Positions 10,378 to 22,600 of a stretch of 64,000 bases of DNA are shown here, in pieces; position 1 is the stretch's first letter; every line of letters starts with the position of its first letter. The DNA comes from Pseudo-nitzschia pungens (Eukaryota > Bacillariophyta > Bacillariophyceae > Bacillariales > Bacillariaceae): contig CM074769.1 of the NCBI GenBank assembly GCA_037355855.1, positions 1,302,001-1,366,000 on the forward strand, written 5' to 3'. The position numbers and the translations under genes are program-made. Below the pieces are notes generated by a model, which was given only the letters and a program-made list of their open reading frames with translations, was not told where the DNA came from and ran no database searches.

Positions 10378-11105
10378 TCCATTTTTTGACGAAGTTTAGA
10401 TCTGTTGGATGATCACCGAATGTGTGAGTATGTATGGTACTTTATCTCAATAGAATTGTCTTTCTTCCGAGCTTTTCTCGGTGCTTCTTGAAATTGGCAG
10501 TTGGCAAAATAATGGTTCACCAATGAAAGAAAATGAGTTGGGTGTTAGATTTGGGTTACAAGTACCGGTAATTAAGATATTACGTAACTTTCGGGAACGA
10601 GAAAATAATGTTAAACTTCCGACCGAGACCGAGGCGAAGGCCGGCAGCAGGCCGAAGTCGCGATTTTGTCGATACTATCCCATAAAATGAGATAAGAAAG
10701 AATGCGTCAGACTTTTATTTAGCAACCAATAAAAAAGACTTAAGTAATATTCCATGGAACACATGACGCAACCCTTTTTAACAATGATTCAACGGATTTC
10801 GCCTGCTGTTTGGTGTCAGTCATCCATCAAAAATTGTATGAACTTCGTGAAGGAAGAATTGATGGTCACCTGTCATTTTTCACTTTTGTCGTCATCGGCG
10901 ATTTCCGTCCCGGTCACTTTTTTTCATAGCATTCTATTCCGTTCCATTCCGTGTCGTAACGGATGGCCAAACGCCACAAATACTCTCATAAATTTCAGTT
11001 CAAGAACAAAAAGCAACGACGAAACAGTCAATCATAGAATCAAAGTCAAGTCATCGCTGACCAAAAAGAGACCACTTTGTCACCAACATACCATAAAATT
11101 CTACA
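10378..11105. promoter_or_regulatory. Shared 728-bp region between divergent PDRP and PPDK genes
   Basis: This region separates the start codons of the minus-strand PDRP and plus-strand PPDK genes and so should contain both promoters. No supported gene lies inside it. No individual regulatory motif could be assigned with confidence. Confidence 0.55.
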
Positions 11106-14100
11106 ATGAAAATCACATCCATTGCTCTGAGCGCCGTTCTTCTGTTGGCTGCAGGAAGCAACACCAATGCCTTCGCTCCGCGAAAGTCGGGAACTGTTCC
11201 CACTCGAAAAGTGCCAATTTCTATGCCACTACAACAAGATTCTATCTCCCCGACCAAAACAGCCCTCTTCACCGCAACTGTTTCCAACGCTGCCGAGGTC
11301 GGTGCCAAACTTGGCTTGGAATACACACCCATTGCCCCCTTCGGAAAGGGAGCACCCGATTCGAACCTTGGAACTAGTGCCAAGCGAATCTTGGGAGGAA
11401 AGGGTGCCAACCTCGCCGAAATGTCCGAGCTAGGATTGTCTGTGCCACCAGGATTTACCATTACGACGGAATGTTGCGATCGTTACTGTTTTGACGCAGA
11501 ATGGAACAAATCATTGCCCAAGTCGCTGTGGGAGGAAATTGTCCATTCCATCGACGCCGTCGAGGAGGAGATGCAATCTAAATTCGGGTCCCCCGAAAAT
11601 CCCCTGTTGTTGTCGGTGCGCTCTGGTGCAGCCATTAGCATGCCTGGTATGGTATGTACTTTTTTTATCAGTTCCTTGATTCATCGGTTTGCAATTCCAA
11701 CGCGGTATACAATATCTGACCTTTTCTCCTTTCGACATAATGTTACCACTTTGGCTGCTTGATGAACGGAATTAGATGGACACCGTCCTGAATCTGGGAA
11801 TGAACGATGAAGTCGTCGAAGGATTGGCAAAGAAGACTGAAAACCCTAGATTTGCCTGGGATTCCTACCGGTAAGGATTTGTCACACGATACAGAATTTT
11901 CCGTCGAATTATTTTTTTTGAGTATTTTTTTTCAGTTTTCTTGAAACGATTTGCCTCCCCGTTGATTGCCAATCTCACTCAACACCAAAATCCATGTCGG
12001 AATCGGAAATTTTGTCAATCCATCTGAAGACGATTTTTGGAAATGTTTGGAAACGTCGTTTTGGAAATTCCACGAAGCCATTTCGAGGACGAGCTCGACG
12101 ACATCAAGTACGAAAAAGGGGTCAACGAGGATTCCGATTTGTCTGCGGAGGATTTACAAGAATTAGTGGCTCGCTTCAAGGATGTTTACGAAAACATGGA
12201 TTTGTCGTTCCCACAAGATGTCTACGGACAATTGAGGCTCTCTATCGGTGCCGTCTTCAACGGATGGATGGGTCCTCGTGCAATCAAATACCGGGAAGTA
12301 GAAAACATTCGTGATCTTCTCGGTACTGCAGTCAATGTACAAGCAATGGTCTTCGGAAACATGGGAGACACATCCGGAACGGGAGTGTGCTTTTCGCGAG
12401 ATCCCAACATTGGAACCCCCGAGCTCTTTGGTGAATTCCTGATCAATGCACAGGGAGAGGATGTTGTCGCTGGCGTTCGAACGCCACGACCCATTGCCGA
12501 AATGAAGGATGTCATGCCGGAGGTCTACGAAGAATTCGTGAAAAACACAAAGATTCTCGAGGAAAAATTTGGGGATATGCAAGATATTGAATTTACCATT
12601 CAAGAGGGAAAACTCTTTATGCTTCAGACCAGGAACGGGAAGCGTGGAGGAGAGGCCGCCGTAAAAATTGCTGTGGATTTGGTTAGCGAAGGCCTCATTG
12701 GAAAAGACGAGGCCATTACGAAGGTATTGCCAGAGCACTTGGATCAATTGTTGCATCCTCGATTCCCCGATGTTGAACTCAAAGAATACAAAGATTCCGT
12801 CGTTTCTCGTGGTCTCCCTGCCTCTCCCGGTGCTGCTGTCGGTCGTATTGCCATGTCGAACGAAAAAGTTGTCGAGAACAAGGAAAAAGGAATCCCTTCG
12901 ATCATGGTTCGTGACGAAACATCTCCCGATGATGTGGAAGGCATGTTTGCGGCCGAAGGAATTTTGACGGCACGCGGAGGCATGACTTCTCACGCAGCCG
13001 TCGTAGCCAGAGGCTGGGGCAAACCTTGCATTTGTGGTTGCACTTCATTGAGTGTCGACGAAGGTAGTGGGAAAATCACTTTTACGATGGAAGATGGAAG
13101 TGAAAAAACTTTCCAGGAGGGTGACTTCATCAGTCTCAATGGTCAAAGCGGAGAAGTACTGGAGGGATCACAGACAGTGGCACCTCCCGCTATCACCGGG
13201 AATCTCAAGACGTTTATGGAATGGGTGGATGACGCTCGAGAAATTGATGTATTGACCAATGCCGACACACCTGCAGATGCTAAGGAGGCTCGAAAAAATG
13301 GAGCTAATGGTATTGGATTGTGTCGCTCGGAACACATGTTTTTCAAGCCCGAGAGAATCGCCAAGGTACGACAGCTTATTCTCGGCACCGCAGAGCAGGA
13401 GAAAGAGGCTTTGGAAGAACTTTTGAAATTCCAACGCGAGGATTATGAGGGCATTTTTACGGAGATGGATGGTCTTCCAGTCACCGTAAGACTGCTGGAC
13501 CCTCCTCTGCACGAATTTTTACCTTCGCTCAAAGACGAGAGCGTTCTTGCTGACTGTGCAGACCAACTAGGAATTTCTGTCGAAAAATTGACAGAGAATG
13601 TCGAGGCAATGGAGGAAGTCAATCCGATGCTGGGTCTACGTGGTTGCCGACTTGGCATCACGCGTCCTTCTATCATTGAGATGCAAACCAGGGCTATTCT
13701 TGAAGCTGCATTGAATGCAATCGATGCAGGTGTTGACGCAAAGCCGGACATTATGGTTCCATTGGTTGGAAAAATCGAAGAATTCCGCAATCAAAAAGCG
13801 TTGATTCAGTCCGTTGCCGAAAAAGTTTTTGAAGAGAAGGGAAAGTCATGCGAGTACAAAATCGGTACCATGATCGAAATCCCACGAGCAGCTCTTACTG
13901 CACACGAAATTGCCGAAGAGGCCGAATTCTTTTCGTTCGGTTCCAACGATCTGACCCAAATGACGTTCGGCTATTCACGGGACGATGTAGGAAGCTTTGT
14001 CCCAGATTACATGAGCAAGGGAATCCTACAAGATGATCCCTTTGTCACGCTTGATACGGAAGGTGTCGGACAGCTGATCAAATTAACAGTCGAGCGCGGT

Positions 14101-14277
14101 CGTAAGGTCCGCCCAAACCTAAAGATCGGTGTCTGCGGAGAACATGGTGGTGACCCTCGTTCGGTTCATTTCTTCTCAAATGAAGCTGGTTTGACATACG
14201 TTAGTTGCTCTCCGTTCCGTGTCCCCATTGCTCGACTCGCTGCAGCACAAGCATCAGTCGCACGTAAGAACGAGTAA
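11106..14277 (+). CDS. PPDK: Plastid pyruvate,phosphate dikinase (three exons)
   Basis: Interconverts pyruvate + ATP + Pi and phosphoenolpyruvate + AMP + PPi. Exons read as 11106-11651, 11776-11870 and 12030-14277; both introns are GT-AG and the joins restore SMPGM|MDTVLN and [10 protein letters not shown], giving 962 aa. The N-terminus is a signal peptide ending NTNA|FAP, the diatom plastid signature. The ATP-grasp domain starts near [26 protein letters not shown] is the family motif. The swivelling domain carries [18 protein letters not shown]: the His is the phospho-carrier and the Thr two residues before it is the residue PDRP phosphorylates. The PEP-binding C-terminal domain ends with [20 protein letters not shown] and a [13 protein letters not shown] motif with the catalytic Cys. 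Length and all key residues are intact. The neighbouring PDRP gene strengthens the call. Confidence 0.96.
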
Positions 14278-15114
14278 TTCCCATTTCCTTGTCATAATTT
14301 GAGATTCGTTCAGCAACAGAATTTTTGAAGGTACATATCGGGAACCATTTCGACCGTACAAAAACTTCGGGATATTACAACATACCTGTCATATTCGATT
14401 TCGCAATTGTTCAAAATGCTTACCCGACAACATATACCCTTGTACATAATACGAAGTAATTTTTTAGAATGAGTAATTGGATCATTGTTACAGCATGGTG
14501 TACGCATATAAAGTTTCCCTTTGTGAGAATAACTACTTTCAATACCATCAATCGTGTCAGGTGTGACCATTTAGCTCCTTCAACAGATGGTTTATGTTGA
14601 CCTTACATATTCAATGCCTTCTGGAGTGCTACGAGGAAAAACCATAGCTCCGAGAAAAGTGTCCAATAGCTTGAGAATTGCTATATTATTCTTCCACACG
14701 GTCTCTGAATCTAGTACGAAGTATTCGTTTTTCAGATCTTTTTGGATTCATTTTCAATCTTCAGGGCAGCTTTTCGAATATCTTGGAGTTCAAAATTGGA
14801 ATATTTTTGTGCGATGATCGATATTTCGTGGCCAGTGGCCATACCGGTACGAGTACCAGTGCGGTACAATTCCACGCATACGTCTGTGAGTCAGTCAGTC
14901 GTTGAACGACTGACATCGTGATTGTGGTGAAAGAAAGGCATCGCACGTACGGTACTTACTCGTGCGTATTCGTACTCGTACATACCGTGCGTAAGGCTTA
15001 GTGCGTACAACATGTGAACGAAACTTCCATGAGTTTTACACTTCTTGGCACGAAACTAAGATTTAATGAACACGGAACAAAACGCATCCCCCATCTCCGA
15101 ACTCTGAACTCCGG
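14278..15114. other. Intergenic, nothing recognised
   Basis: About 840 bp between the PPDK stop and the next ATG. It contains GTACCGGTACG-like palindromes and CGTAC repeats around 14840-15010. No gene or RNA was recognised. Confidence 0.5.
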
Positions 15115-15927
15115 ATGAATGTCAAAAAAAGATCTCGCCTGAACCTCCAACACTACGTTGAGACGAAGTCGTCGAAGATGATGATTTTTCCTACGGTTTC
15201 TCTTCCTGTCGCTGCGTTGGCAATATCACCAAACCATGTTCTGCCCTCTGCTCTCGGCTTGGTTCTGGCAATCGCGCCGTCACCACCCACGGCATCGCAA
15301 CCAATGCAGCCAGTGGAACCCCAAACGACCACTCTCCAATCACAGACGCCATCCAACGTCCCGGTGTTGGAGGTGCTAAAAGTATACGGAAAACTCGCCG
15401 GACCCGATTGCTACGGGAAGAAAGCACCACCGGGATCGTCGTGTCAAATCCGACTCGGGGACTTGGAACAAACCTTCTTGTCACCAGGCACAGACGAAGG
15501 AACCCCGTCCGGCCAACGAATCACACCGTCGCGAGAGGAGTTTGCGTCGAGACTGGAACCGATGGAATTCCGGTGGCCCCTCAAACCCTACGGGATCAAC
15601 GAACAAACCCTGACCAAGACAGCCGTCATGAACAAGGGAGCCGAAACACGGGTGTTCATGGAAGAATTGGAATCCCGGAGCTTGTACGATCCCCGGAACC
15701 CAACGGGTCCCCTTCCAACATCCTTGCGGCCGGCGTTGAATCGGCAGTTGCAGAAGGAGGGCATACTCGATGGGCGTGCCATCGACATGGCCTACGAGGC
15801 ACTGTTCGGCGGCAACGATGGCTCCGGAGGGGGCCTCTTGGGGGGGGAGGAGGAGGGGAGGGAATTCTTGGATTATTATGATTTCCTCAAGAAGATCGGT
15901 CCGAATGCCATCTCGTGGCCCAGGTGA
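15115..15927 (+). CDS. Hypothetical protein with N-terminal hydrophobic region
   Basis: A single-exon protein of 270 aa starting at the ATG at 15115; the Met pair at residues 22-23 is an alternative start. Residues 23-55 are hydrophobic and Pro/Ala-rich and could be a signal or transit region. A Pro/Gln/Thr-rich linker follows. The core (about 80-200) contains VLEVLKVYGKLAGPDCYGKK, a QIRLGDLEQTFL stretch and MEFRWPLKPYGINEQ. The end has a Gly/Glu-rich loop (GGGLLGGEEEGRE) then EFLDYYDFLKKIGPN. I do not recognise the family. The reverse strand is also open over much of this GC-rich stretch, but only this strand gives a presequence-like start and a balanced composition. Confidence 0.6.
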   Translation: MNVKKRSRLNLQHYVETKSSKMMIFPTVSLPVAALAISPNHVLPSALGLVLAIAPSPPTASQPMQPVEPQTTTLQSQTPSNVPVLEVLKVYGKLAGPDCYGKKAPPGSSCQIRLGDLEQTFLSPGTDEGTPSGQRITPSREEFASRLEPMEFRWPLKPYGINEQTLTKTAVMNKGAETRVFMEELESRSLYDPRNPTGPLPTSLRPALNRQLQKEGILDGRAIDMAYEALFGGNDGSGGGLLGGEEEGREFLDYYDFLKKIGPNAISWPR

Positions 15928-15978
15928 ACCGAATGGCAGTTTCATAGCAACAACGATGACAACGATCATGTTTGAGTC

Positions 15979-16017
15979 GCCATGCCATGCCATGCACATG
16001 GCATGACATGGCATGGC
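15979..16017. repeat. Inverted repeat of CATGCCATGC / GCATGGCATG words
   Basis: ATGCCATGCCATGCACATGG is followed by CATGACATGGCATGGC. The two halves can pair into a hairpin of roughly 15 bp with a very small loop, just 3' of the gene ending at 15927. It could be a processing or termination structure for that transcript, or only a decayed tandem repeat. Confidence 0.6.
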
Positions 16018-16875
16018 ACAAAGCCACGGAAACGAAGAAAAGTGGTTGCTGCCAGGAAGCGAAAAGGTCCTGCGTCGAGAGGACCCGCAGGCGACCCGGG
16101 GAGATACCGGGTTGGATCGCGACTCGGTGTGACCGACTGGCAAAGATCGGGTTTGTGCGAATTGCTCTCGACGAAGCCGGTCCATGGATCGGCAAGGATT
16201 GCCGTTCGTCCTTTGGTTCGTTCTCGCTCGCGACCGGTACGGTACCCGTGACACGAGGGCACGACCGTCGGCCATTGGGCAATCGAACGCACCGACCATT
16301 ATTGGCATTCCCAGCTCGGAACGTTGCGATTTCCGTCCGCTCTCGACCCGGTGACGTCCTCCTCGCAACCGGAGGCCAAACGGTGCCGCGACAAAGGATC
16401 GGGACCGATCCCGAGCGGACGCGAGTAAGTGAATGAATACCGCGGCAGCGTCGGCACACGCCACCAAAATTCAGAGCACCATGAATGAACAATGATGATA
16501 TGTATTGTAATATTATTATTATTGAAGTATACGATAACAACAAAGGCTTAGTGATTTTTTATAATAGTAAACAAACAACATGGCATTGTGCCCGGTTTGA
16601 TTTTCGCTAATTTACCGCTTCGATTCCTTCCGTTCGAACCGCCGGAGCTTGGCAGATGAAAAGGAACACAGGCATCTTCTTTCCGTCGCAGATTTGGCCT
16701 TCTTGTCGATCAAGACACCGCAGTGGATTGCACTGGATTGCCAGGTCGCAGGCGTGGGTGTTGAGGACCATCTCTTCGGTTTGGCACGATCGCATTGGCA
16801 TTCTTTCCTGCACTATGAACCGACGTGACAATGCGACGTGACGGGAGCGATATCTGCGATCGTTTGAATGGTGTT

Positions 16876-16913
16876 TCGTTTCGTTTCGTTTCGTTTCGCT
16901 TCGCTTCGCTTCG
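16876..16913. repeat. Pentanucleotide microsatellite (TTTCG/CTTCG)n
   Basis: Seven to eight uninterrupted pentamers: four GTTTC units followed by GCTTC units. Confidence 0.9.
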
Positions 16914-16982
16914 TTCTGTATTATCTCTTCCCCCCCTCCCACCAATCCCCACAAGATACTGCTTTCGTTGGTTTGCACCCGC

Positions 16983-18126
16983 CTAGATCGACCCCATGCT
17001 CCGCTGGTACAGGTCCTCCATCAGGTTCCGAAACCGTTTCTTGGTCCCGTTGTAATCCCGTCGCGGCGTCGTCGTTGTCCTCGTCGACCGGTCCGCGGCT
17101 CTCTCGCGGGGAGAATGCTTTCGTCGGGACCGGCGCAGGATCTCTTCCCGGACCCGGAGATCGTTTTGGTACGCGGACGCGGACGCCGCCGCATTCGAAT
17201 GCGCGTTCGATCCCGAAACGGATCCGTCGGGTTTGGCTTCCGCGGGGGCCGCGAGAGACGGCGATTGCGACGCCAATTGCGATTGGAACAACCGCGGACC
17301 TTCCGGCGGCGAGGGCTCGAGGACGCTCCTCAGGTCCCACAGGACGACCGTGTCGTTCATGTACCGAAAGGCTTCTTCCCGGAAGCGCCCCCGGGGAATC
17401 CTCCGGGCCTTTTTGATCCGGGCCGCCCTCTGGATCTCCGTCGTCCCCATCGTGACGGCCTCTTTCCAGTGGGCCCTGGCCTTTTGCTCCCTGTGCACGG
17501 CGCACGTCTCGTCGGTGCAGCACCGCATGCAGAGGGATCCGGCGCAATCTGTTGTTGTTGTTGTTGTTGTTGTTGTTGTGTTGATTGTGTTGTTGTTGTT
17601 TCAAAATGTTGAGGAGGTGAACGTTTGATGTTTGCGTTGAACGCACGGGATCAATGCCGGGGAAAGATTTGGATTCGAGAACGGTTTGTCACACAATGTC
17701 CGGCGGACAATTTGGGTGGTTGTGAGCGCTGCAAGAGAAGAACGATGAACGAACGATGCGCCCGGCACACACCCGATCCGAGTTGACGGGCCGTGGGCCG
17801 CAGGCAGCATGCGGTCGTTGCTACCTACCGCTCCTCTTTCCGCGCCTTTGCATGTTGCGAGACTCACCTTTTCGTGCCGTTCTCCAGCACTTGAGACACT
17901 TTGTTTTCGCGCCGCTGTTTGCCGATGCCGTGGGCGATGCCTCCGTGCCGTCCTTGTCGTCCTCCTCGTCGGTACCCGTATCCTCGCTGTTGCTGTTGCT
18001 GGTGCTGTCACCGGTAGTGGTAGTGCTGCTGGTATTGGCGCTAGCGGGATCTTCCCGTTCCTTTTTTGGAGCGGTGTCGTCGTTCTCCTCGGCGAGAGGT
18101 TCTTTGCGTTTCCTCGAGGGTGGCAT
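16983..18126 (-). CDS. Cys-rich zinc-binding-motif protein (two exons)
   Basis: Two exons on the minus strand: 18126-17868 and 17548-16983, joined over a 319-nt GT-AG intron (donor GTGAGT, acceptor CAACAG), giving 274 aa. The N-terminus is polar and basic (MPPSRKRKEPL, a likely nuclear signal), then acidic and Ser/Thr-rich. The join completes a compact Cys cluster: KCLKCWRTARK|DCAGSLCM then RCCTDETCAVH. CxxC-x7-C-x4-C-x2-CC-x4-C-x2-H spacing suggests one or two bound zinc ions. A Lys/Arg-rich helical region follows, then a Ser/Ala-rich linker and a basic C-terminus (RSRRKHSPRER). I cannot name the family; a nucleic-acid-binding role is an inference from charge and the zinc motif. The correct phase and the cluster created by splicing support the gene model. 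Confidence 0.7.
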
Positions 18127-19642
18127 GGTGCTCTCTTATTGCGAGTATGTACCGTATCGTACCGTACGAATACAGTGCAATGCGTACAACGAAGGGAATT
18201 CCGTAATTACGGTCGGATGGTTTCGAATTTCAAATTGGAATTCGGATTTGAGATTGCGGTTGGGTCTCGAGAATGCTGTGATGAGTAAGGTTACGAGTAC
18301 GAGTACGAGTACAAGTATGATGTGTTTGTTGTTTGTTGTTTGTTGGTGCTGCTATTGGTAGCAGTATTAAATACTGTGATGGTGCATGGTGCACCAGCAG
18401 AGATGCGAGATATGAATGAGAGTAAGTTAGTGGAGTTGTAAGAAATAATCCTTAACTCTTGTAGGATTGACAACGGAGCTTTTACTTCCTTAAGAAGTAG
18501 GAAGAGTGTGAGAAACCGGATTTTGGTAAAAATAAAAAAAAGCTGTTTCTTATGCGTAGCTCTAGCTCAAAATCAACGCTTAAAAACTCCGGCATTCTTT
18601 GTTATGCAAATAGATATTTTAGATGTTTTTAATAGGAAATAGCTTTATTAATTGATCTGTTTTTGAATCAGTTGGCATAGTATGTGTTTGTCACAGTTGT
18701 AGTATTACTTGTTTTTGTGACAAGTTGGCATAATATATTTTCGTCGGAGTTGTGATGCTGGTTTTTAATGAAAATTTTCTGATTTCGTACCTCTACCGGT
18801 ACGGTAACCTTAGTGGTTTTGATACCGTACGTATGTGTGTGGTTGATATGTAGTACCGGTATGGTAGGACTAATATGGCATGAGTAACAACACGGTAATT
18901 GAGTTTTGGTACCGTACCGTACGTAATACGTACAGTATGTATGAATCAGTCTGTAATTTTTACTACCATGTTCAAAATCATACAATTTTTTATTAGTGGA
19001 TTACTACGAGGTAAGATTACCGGCGGTACTTTAATCAGCTAGTACCAGCACTACTAGAGTACTAGTGGCAGGAGTAGTAGTAGATTCATCTAGAGGGACA
19101 TGTCTAGAATCAAATAGGGATAGATTTTGGTTTGGTTACTACTAGCAGCAGTGGCAGTAGTATTAGATTCATCCAGGAATGAGCCTAGAATCAGTAAATA
19201 CGAAAGGATTTTGTTTGGTCTTATGTACTACTACGTAGTAGCTACTACTGCTAATATGGTATTAGATGGCATGAGTGCGGTAATTAGTACTAGTAATTAC
19301 GGACCTTACGAGCATCGAATTGAGTTTTGGTTCCATACGTAATACGTACAGTAACTTATGTATGAATCAGTCTGTAATTTTTACTACCATGTTCAAAATC
19401 GTACAATTTTTTATTAGTGGATTACGAGGATTGATGATTCGGTAAAATAAATCCCTAAAAAACAAGGGAATTTTTTTAAATGTTGCATTGAGTTTTGGTA
19501 CCATACGTAATACGTAGAGTATGTATGAATCAGTCTGTAATTCTTACTACCATGTTCAAAATCATACAATTTTTTATTAGTGGATTACGACGAGGTAAGA
19601 TTACGTACAATTTTTTATTAGTGGATTACGAGGATTGATTCG
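18127..19642. other. Gene-free AT-rich DNA with a duplicated ~150-bp segment
   Basis: No gene is supported. A segment running GTTTTGGTACC...TACGTA..GTATGAATCAGTCTGTAA then CTACCATGTTCAAAATC and TTTTTTATTAGTGGATTACGA occurs three times, starting near 18901, 19323 and 19492. The last copy leads directly into the minisatellite. These look like tandem or dispersed duplications that flank the array. Confidence 0.65.
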
Positions 19643-22600
19643 GTGTCCCCTATAGTATCGACGCGTTGCTGCTGTCCCTTGTATTATGTAGGCGTTGTAT
19701 TATCGACGCGTTGTTGCTGTCCCCTGTATTATTGACGCGTTGCTGCTGCTGTCCCCTGTATAGTATCGACGCGTTGTATTATCGACGCGTTGCTGCTGTC
19801 CCTGGTATTATGTAGGCGTTGTATTATCGATGCGTTGTTGCTGTCCCCTGTATAGTATCACGCGTTGTATTATCGACGCGTTGCTGCTGTCCCCTGTATT
19901 ATCAACGCGTTGTATTATCAACGCGTTGCTGCTGCTGTCCCCTGTATAGTATCACGCGTTGTATTATCGACGCGTTGCTGCTGCTGTCCCCTGTATAGTG
20001 TCGACGCGTTGTATTATCAACGCGTTGCTGCTGCTGTCCCCTGTATAGTATCACGCGTTGTATTATCGACGCGTTGCTGCTGCTGTCCCCTGTATAGTGT
20101 CGACGCGTTGTATTATCAACGCGTTGCTGCTGCTGTCCCCTGTATACTATCGACGCGTTGCTGCTGTCCCCTGTATTATGTAGGCGTTGTATTATCGACG
20201 CGTTGCTGCTGCTGTCCCCTGTATTATCGACGCGTTGCTGCTGTCCCCTGTATTATGTAGGCGTTGTATTATCGACGCGTTGCTGCTGCTGTCCCCTGTA
20301 TTATCTACGCGTTGCTGCTGTCCCCTGTATAGTATCGACGCGTTGTATTATCGACGCGTTGCTGCTGTCCCCTGTATTATCGACGCGTTGTATTATCGAC
20401 GCGTTGCTGCTGCTTGCTGTCCCCTGTATTATCTACGCGTTGTATTATCGACGCGTTGCTGCTTGCTGCTTGCTGCTTGCTCTCCCCCCTGTATTATCGA
20501 CACGTAGCTGCTTGCTGCTGCTTGCTGTCCACCCTGTATTATCGACGCGTTGCTGCTTGTTGCTATATCGCTTTTGTCTTGGCTGCGCTAGGGTATCCCC
20601 TTACAGTACAAAATCCACGCGTCGGACCTAGCAAAACCCTTGTATTATCAACGCGTTGCTGCTTGTTGCTATATCACTTTTGTCTTGGCTGCGCTAGGGT
20701 ATCCCCTTACAGTACAAAATCCACGCGTCGGACCTAGCAAAACCCAATACATTATTCGCTGCTCGCTGCTGTTTGCTGTATATCGACACCTTGCTGCTGC
20801 TTGCTGTCCCCCCCTGTAATATAAACGCTTTGCTTCTATTTGCTGCTTGCTGTTCCCCCCCTACTGTATCGCCTTTATCTCTCTTTGCAGTACATAATCC
20901 ACGCGTCGAACCCAGCGAAACCCTCGTACGTTATTCGCTGCTTGCTGCTTGCTGCTCGCTGCTCGCTGCTCCCCTGTATATTGACGCTTGCTGCATATCA
21001 AGTGTTTTTGTTGTAGATTGACGCGTTGCTGCTGCTGTCCCTGTATTATCGACGCGTTGTTGTTCGCCGTATATCAACGCATTGCTGTCCCCTGTATTAT
21101 CAACGCGTTGCTGTCCCCTGTATTATTGACGCGTTGCTGTTTGCTGTCCCCTGTATTATTGACACGTTGCTGCTTGTTGCTGCTTGCTGTCCCCCCTGTA
21201 TTATCGACGCGTTGCTTGCTGCTTGCTGCCCCCTTGTATTATCGACGCGTTGCTGCTTGCTGCTGCTTGCTGTCCCCCCTGTATTATTGACGCGTTGCTG
21301 CTTGCTGTCCCCCCTGTATTATCGTTGCGTTGCTGCTTGCTGCTGCTTGCTGTCCCCCCCTGTATTATCGACACGTTGCTGCTTGCTGCTGCTGCTTGCC
21401 GTCCCCCCCTGTATTATCGATGCGTTGCTGCTTGCTGCTGCTGCTGCTTGCCGTCCCCCCTGTAATATCAACGCGTTGCTGCTGCTTGCTGCTATATCGC
21501 TTTTGTCTTGGCTGTGCTAGGGTATGCCTTTCCAGTACAAAAACAACGCGTCGGACCTAGCAAAACCCCTTGTATATCAACGCGCTGCTGCTGCTTGCTT
21601 TCCCCCCGCTGTATCGCTTTTGTCTTGGCTGCGCTAGGGTATGCCTTTCCAGTACAAAAACAACGCGTCGAACCTAGCAAAACCCCTGTAATATCAATGC
21701 GTTGCTGCTGCTTGCTGCTATATCGATTTTATCTTGGCTGCGCTAGGGTATCTCTTTACAGTAGAAAAACAACGCGTCCGACCTAGCAAAACCCAGTACG
21801 TTATTCGCTGCTCGCTGCTGCTGCTTGCTGTCCCCCCCGTATTATCGACGCGTTGCTGCTTGCTGTCCCCTGTATTATCGACGCGTTGCGACGTGTTGCT
21901 GTCCCCTGTATTATCGACGCGTTGCTGCTGCTTGCTGTTCACCGTATTATCGACGCGTTGCTGCTTGCTGCTGCTTGCTGTCCCCTGTATTATCGACGCG
22001 TTGCTGCTGCTTGCTGTTCACCGTATTATCGACGCGTTGCTGCTTGCTGCTTGCTGCTGCTTGCTGTCCCCTGTATTATCGACGCGTTGCGACGTGTTGC
22101 TGTCACCTGTATTATCGACGCGTTGCTGCTGCTTGCTGTTCACCGTATTATCGACGCGTTGCTGCTTGCTGTCCCCTGTATATCGACGCTTTGCTGCTCC
22201 GTGCTGTTCACCGTATTATCGACGCGTTGCTGCTTGCTGTCCCCTGTATATCGACGCTTTGCTGCTCCGTGCTGTTCACCGTATTATCGACGCGTTGCTG
22301 CTTGCTGTCCCCTGTATATCGACGCTTTGCTGCTCCGTGCTGTCCCCCCCCCTGCTATCTTGGCTGCGCTAGGGTATCCCTTTACAGTACAAAAACAAAG
22401 CGTCGGACCTAGCAAAACCCAATACGTTATTCGCTGCTTGGTGTTTGCTGCTGCTTGCTGTCCCCCCCCTGCTGTATCGATTTTGTTTTGGCTGCGCTAG
22501 GGTATCTCTTTACAGTACAAAAACAACGCGTCGGACCTAGTAGCAAAACCCAATACGTTATTCGCTGCTCGCTGCTGCTGCTTGCTGTCCCCCCTGTATT

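Larger units (their letters stand above)
15928..16982. other. Convergent intergenic region with palindrome and microsatellite
   Basis: It lies between two convergent genes. It contains the CATGGCATG-type inverted repeat at 15979-16017 and a TTTCG/CTTCG pentanucleotide tract at 16876-16913. Open frames on both strands are GC-driven shadows without domains. Part of it is likely 3' UTR of both genes. Confidence 0.5.

Noticed and set aside
15481..16543. Overlapping minus-strand frames of 218-328 aa
   Set aside because: No domain, Arg/Ser/Pro-rich antisense composition, and they overlap the plus-strand gene ending at 15927.
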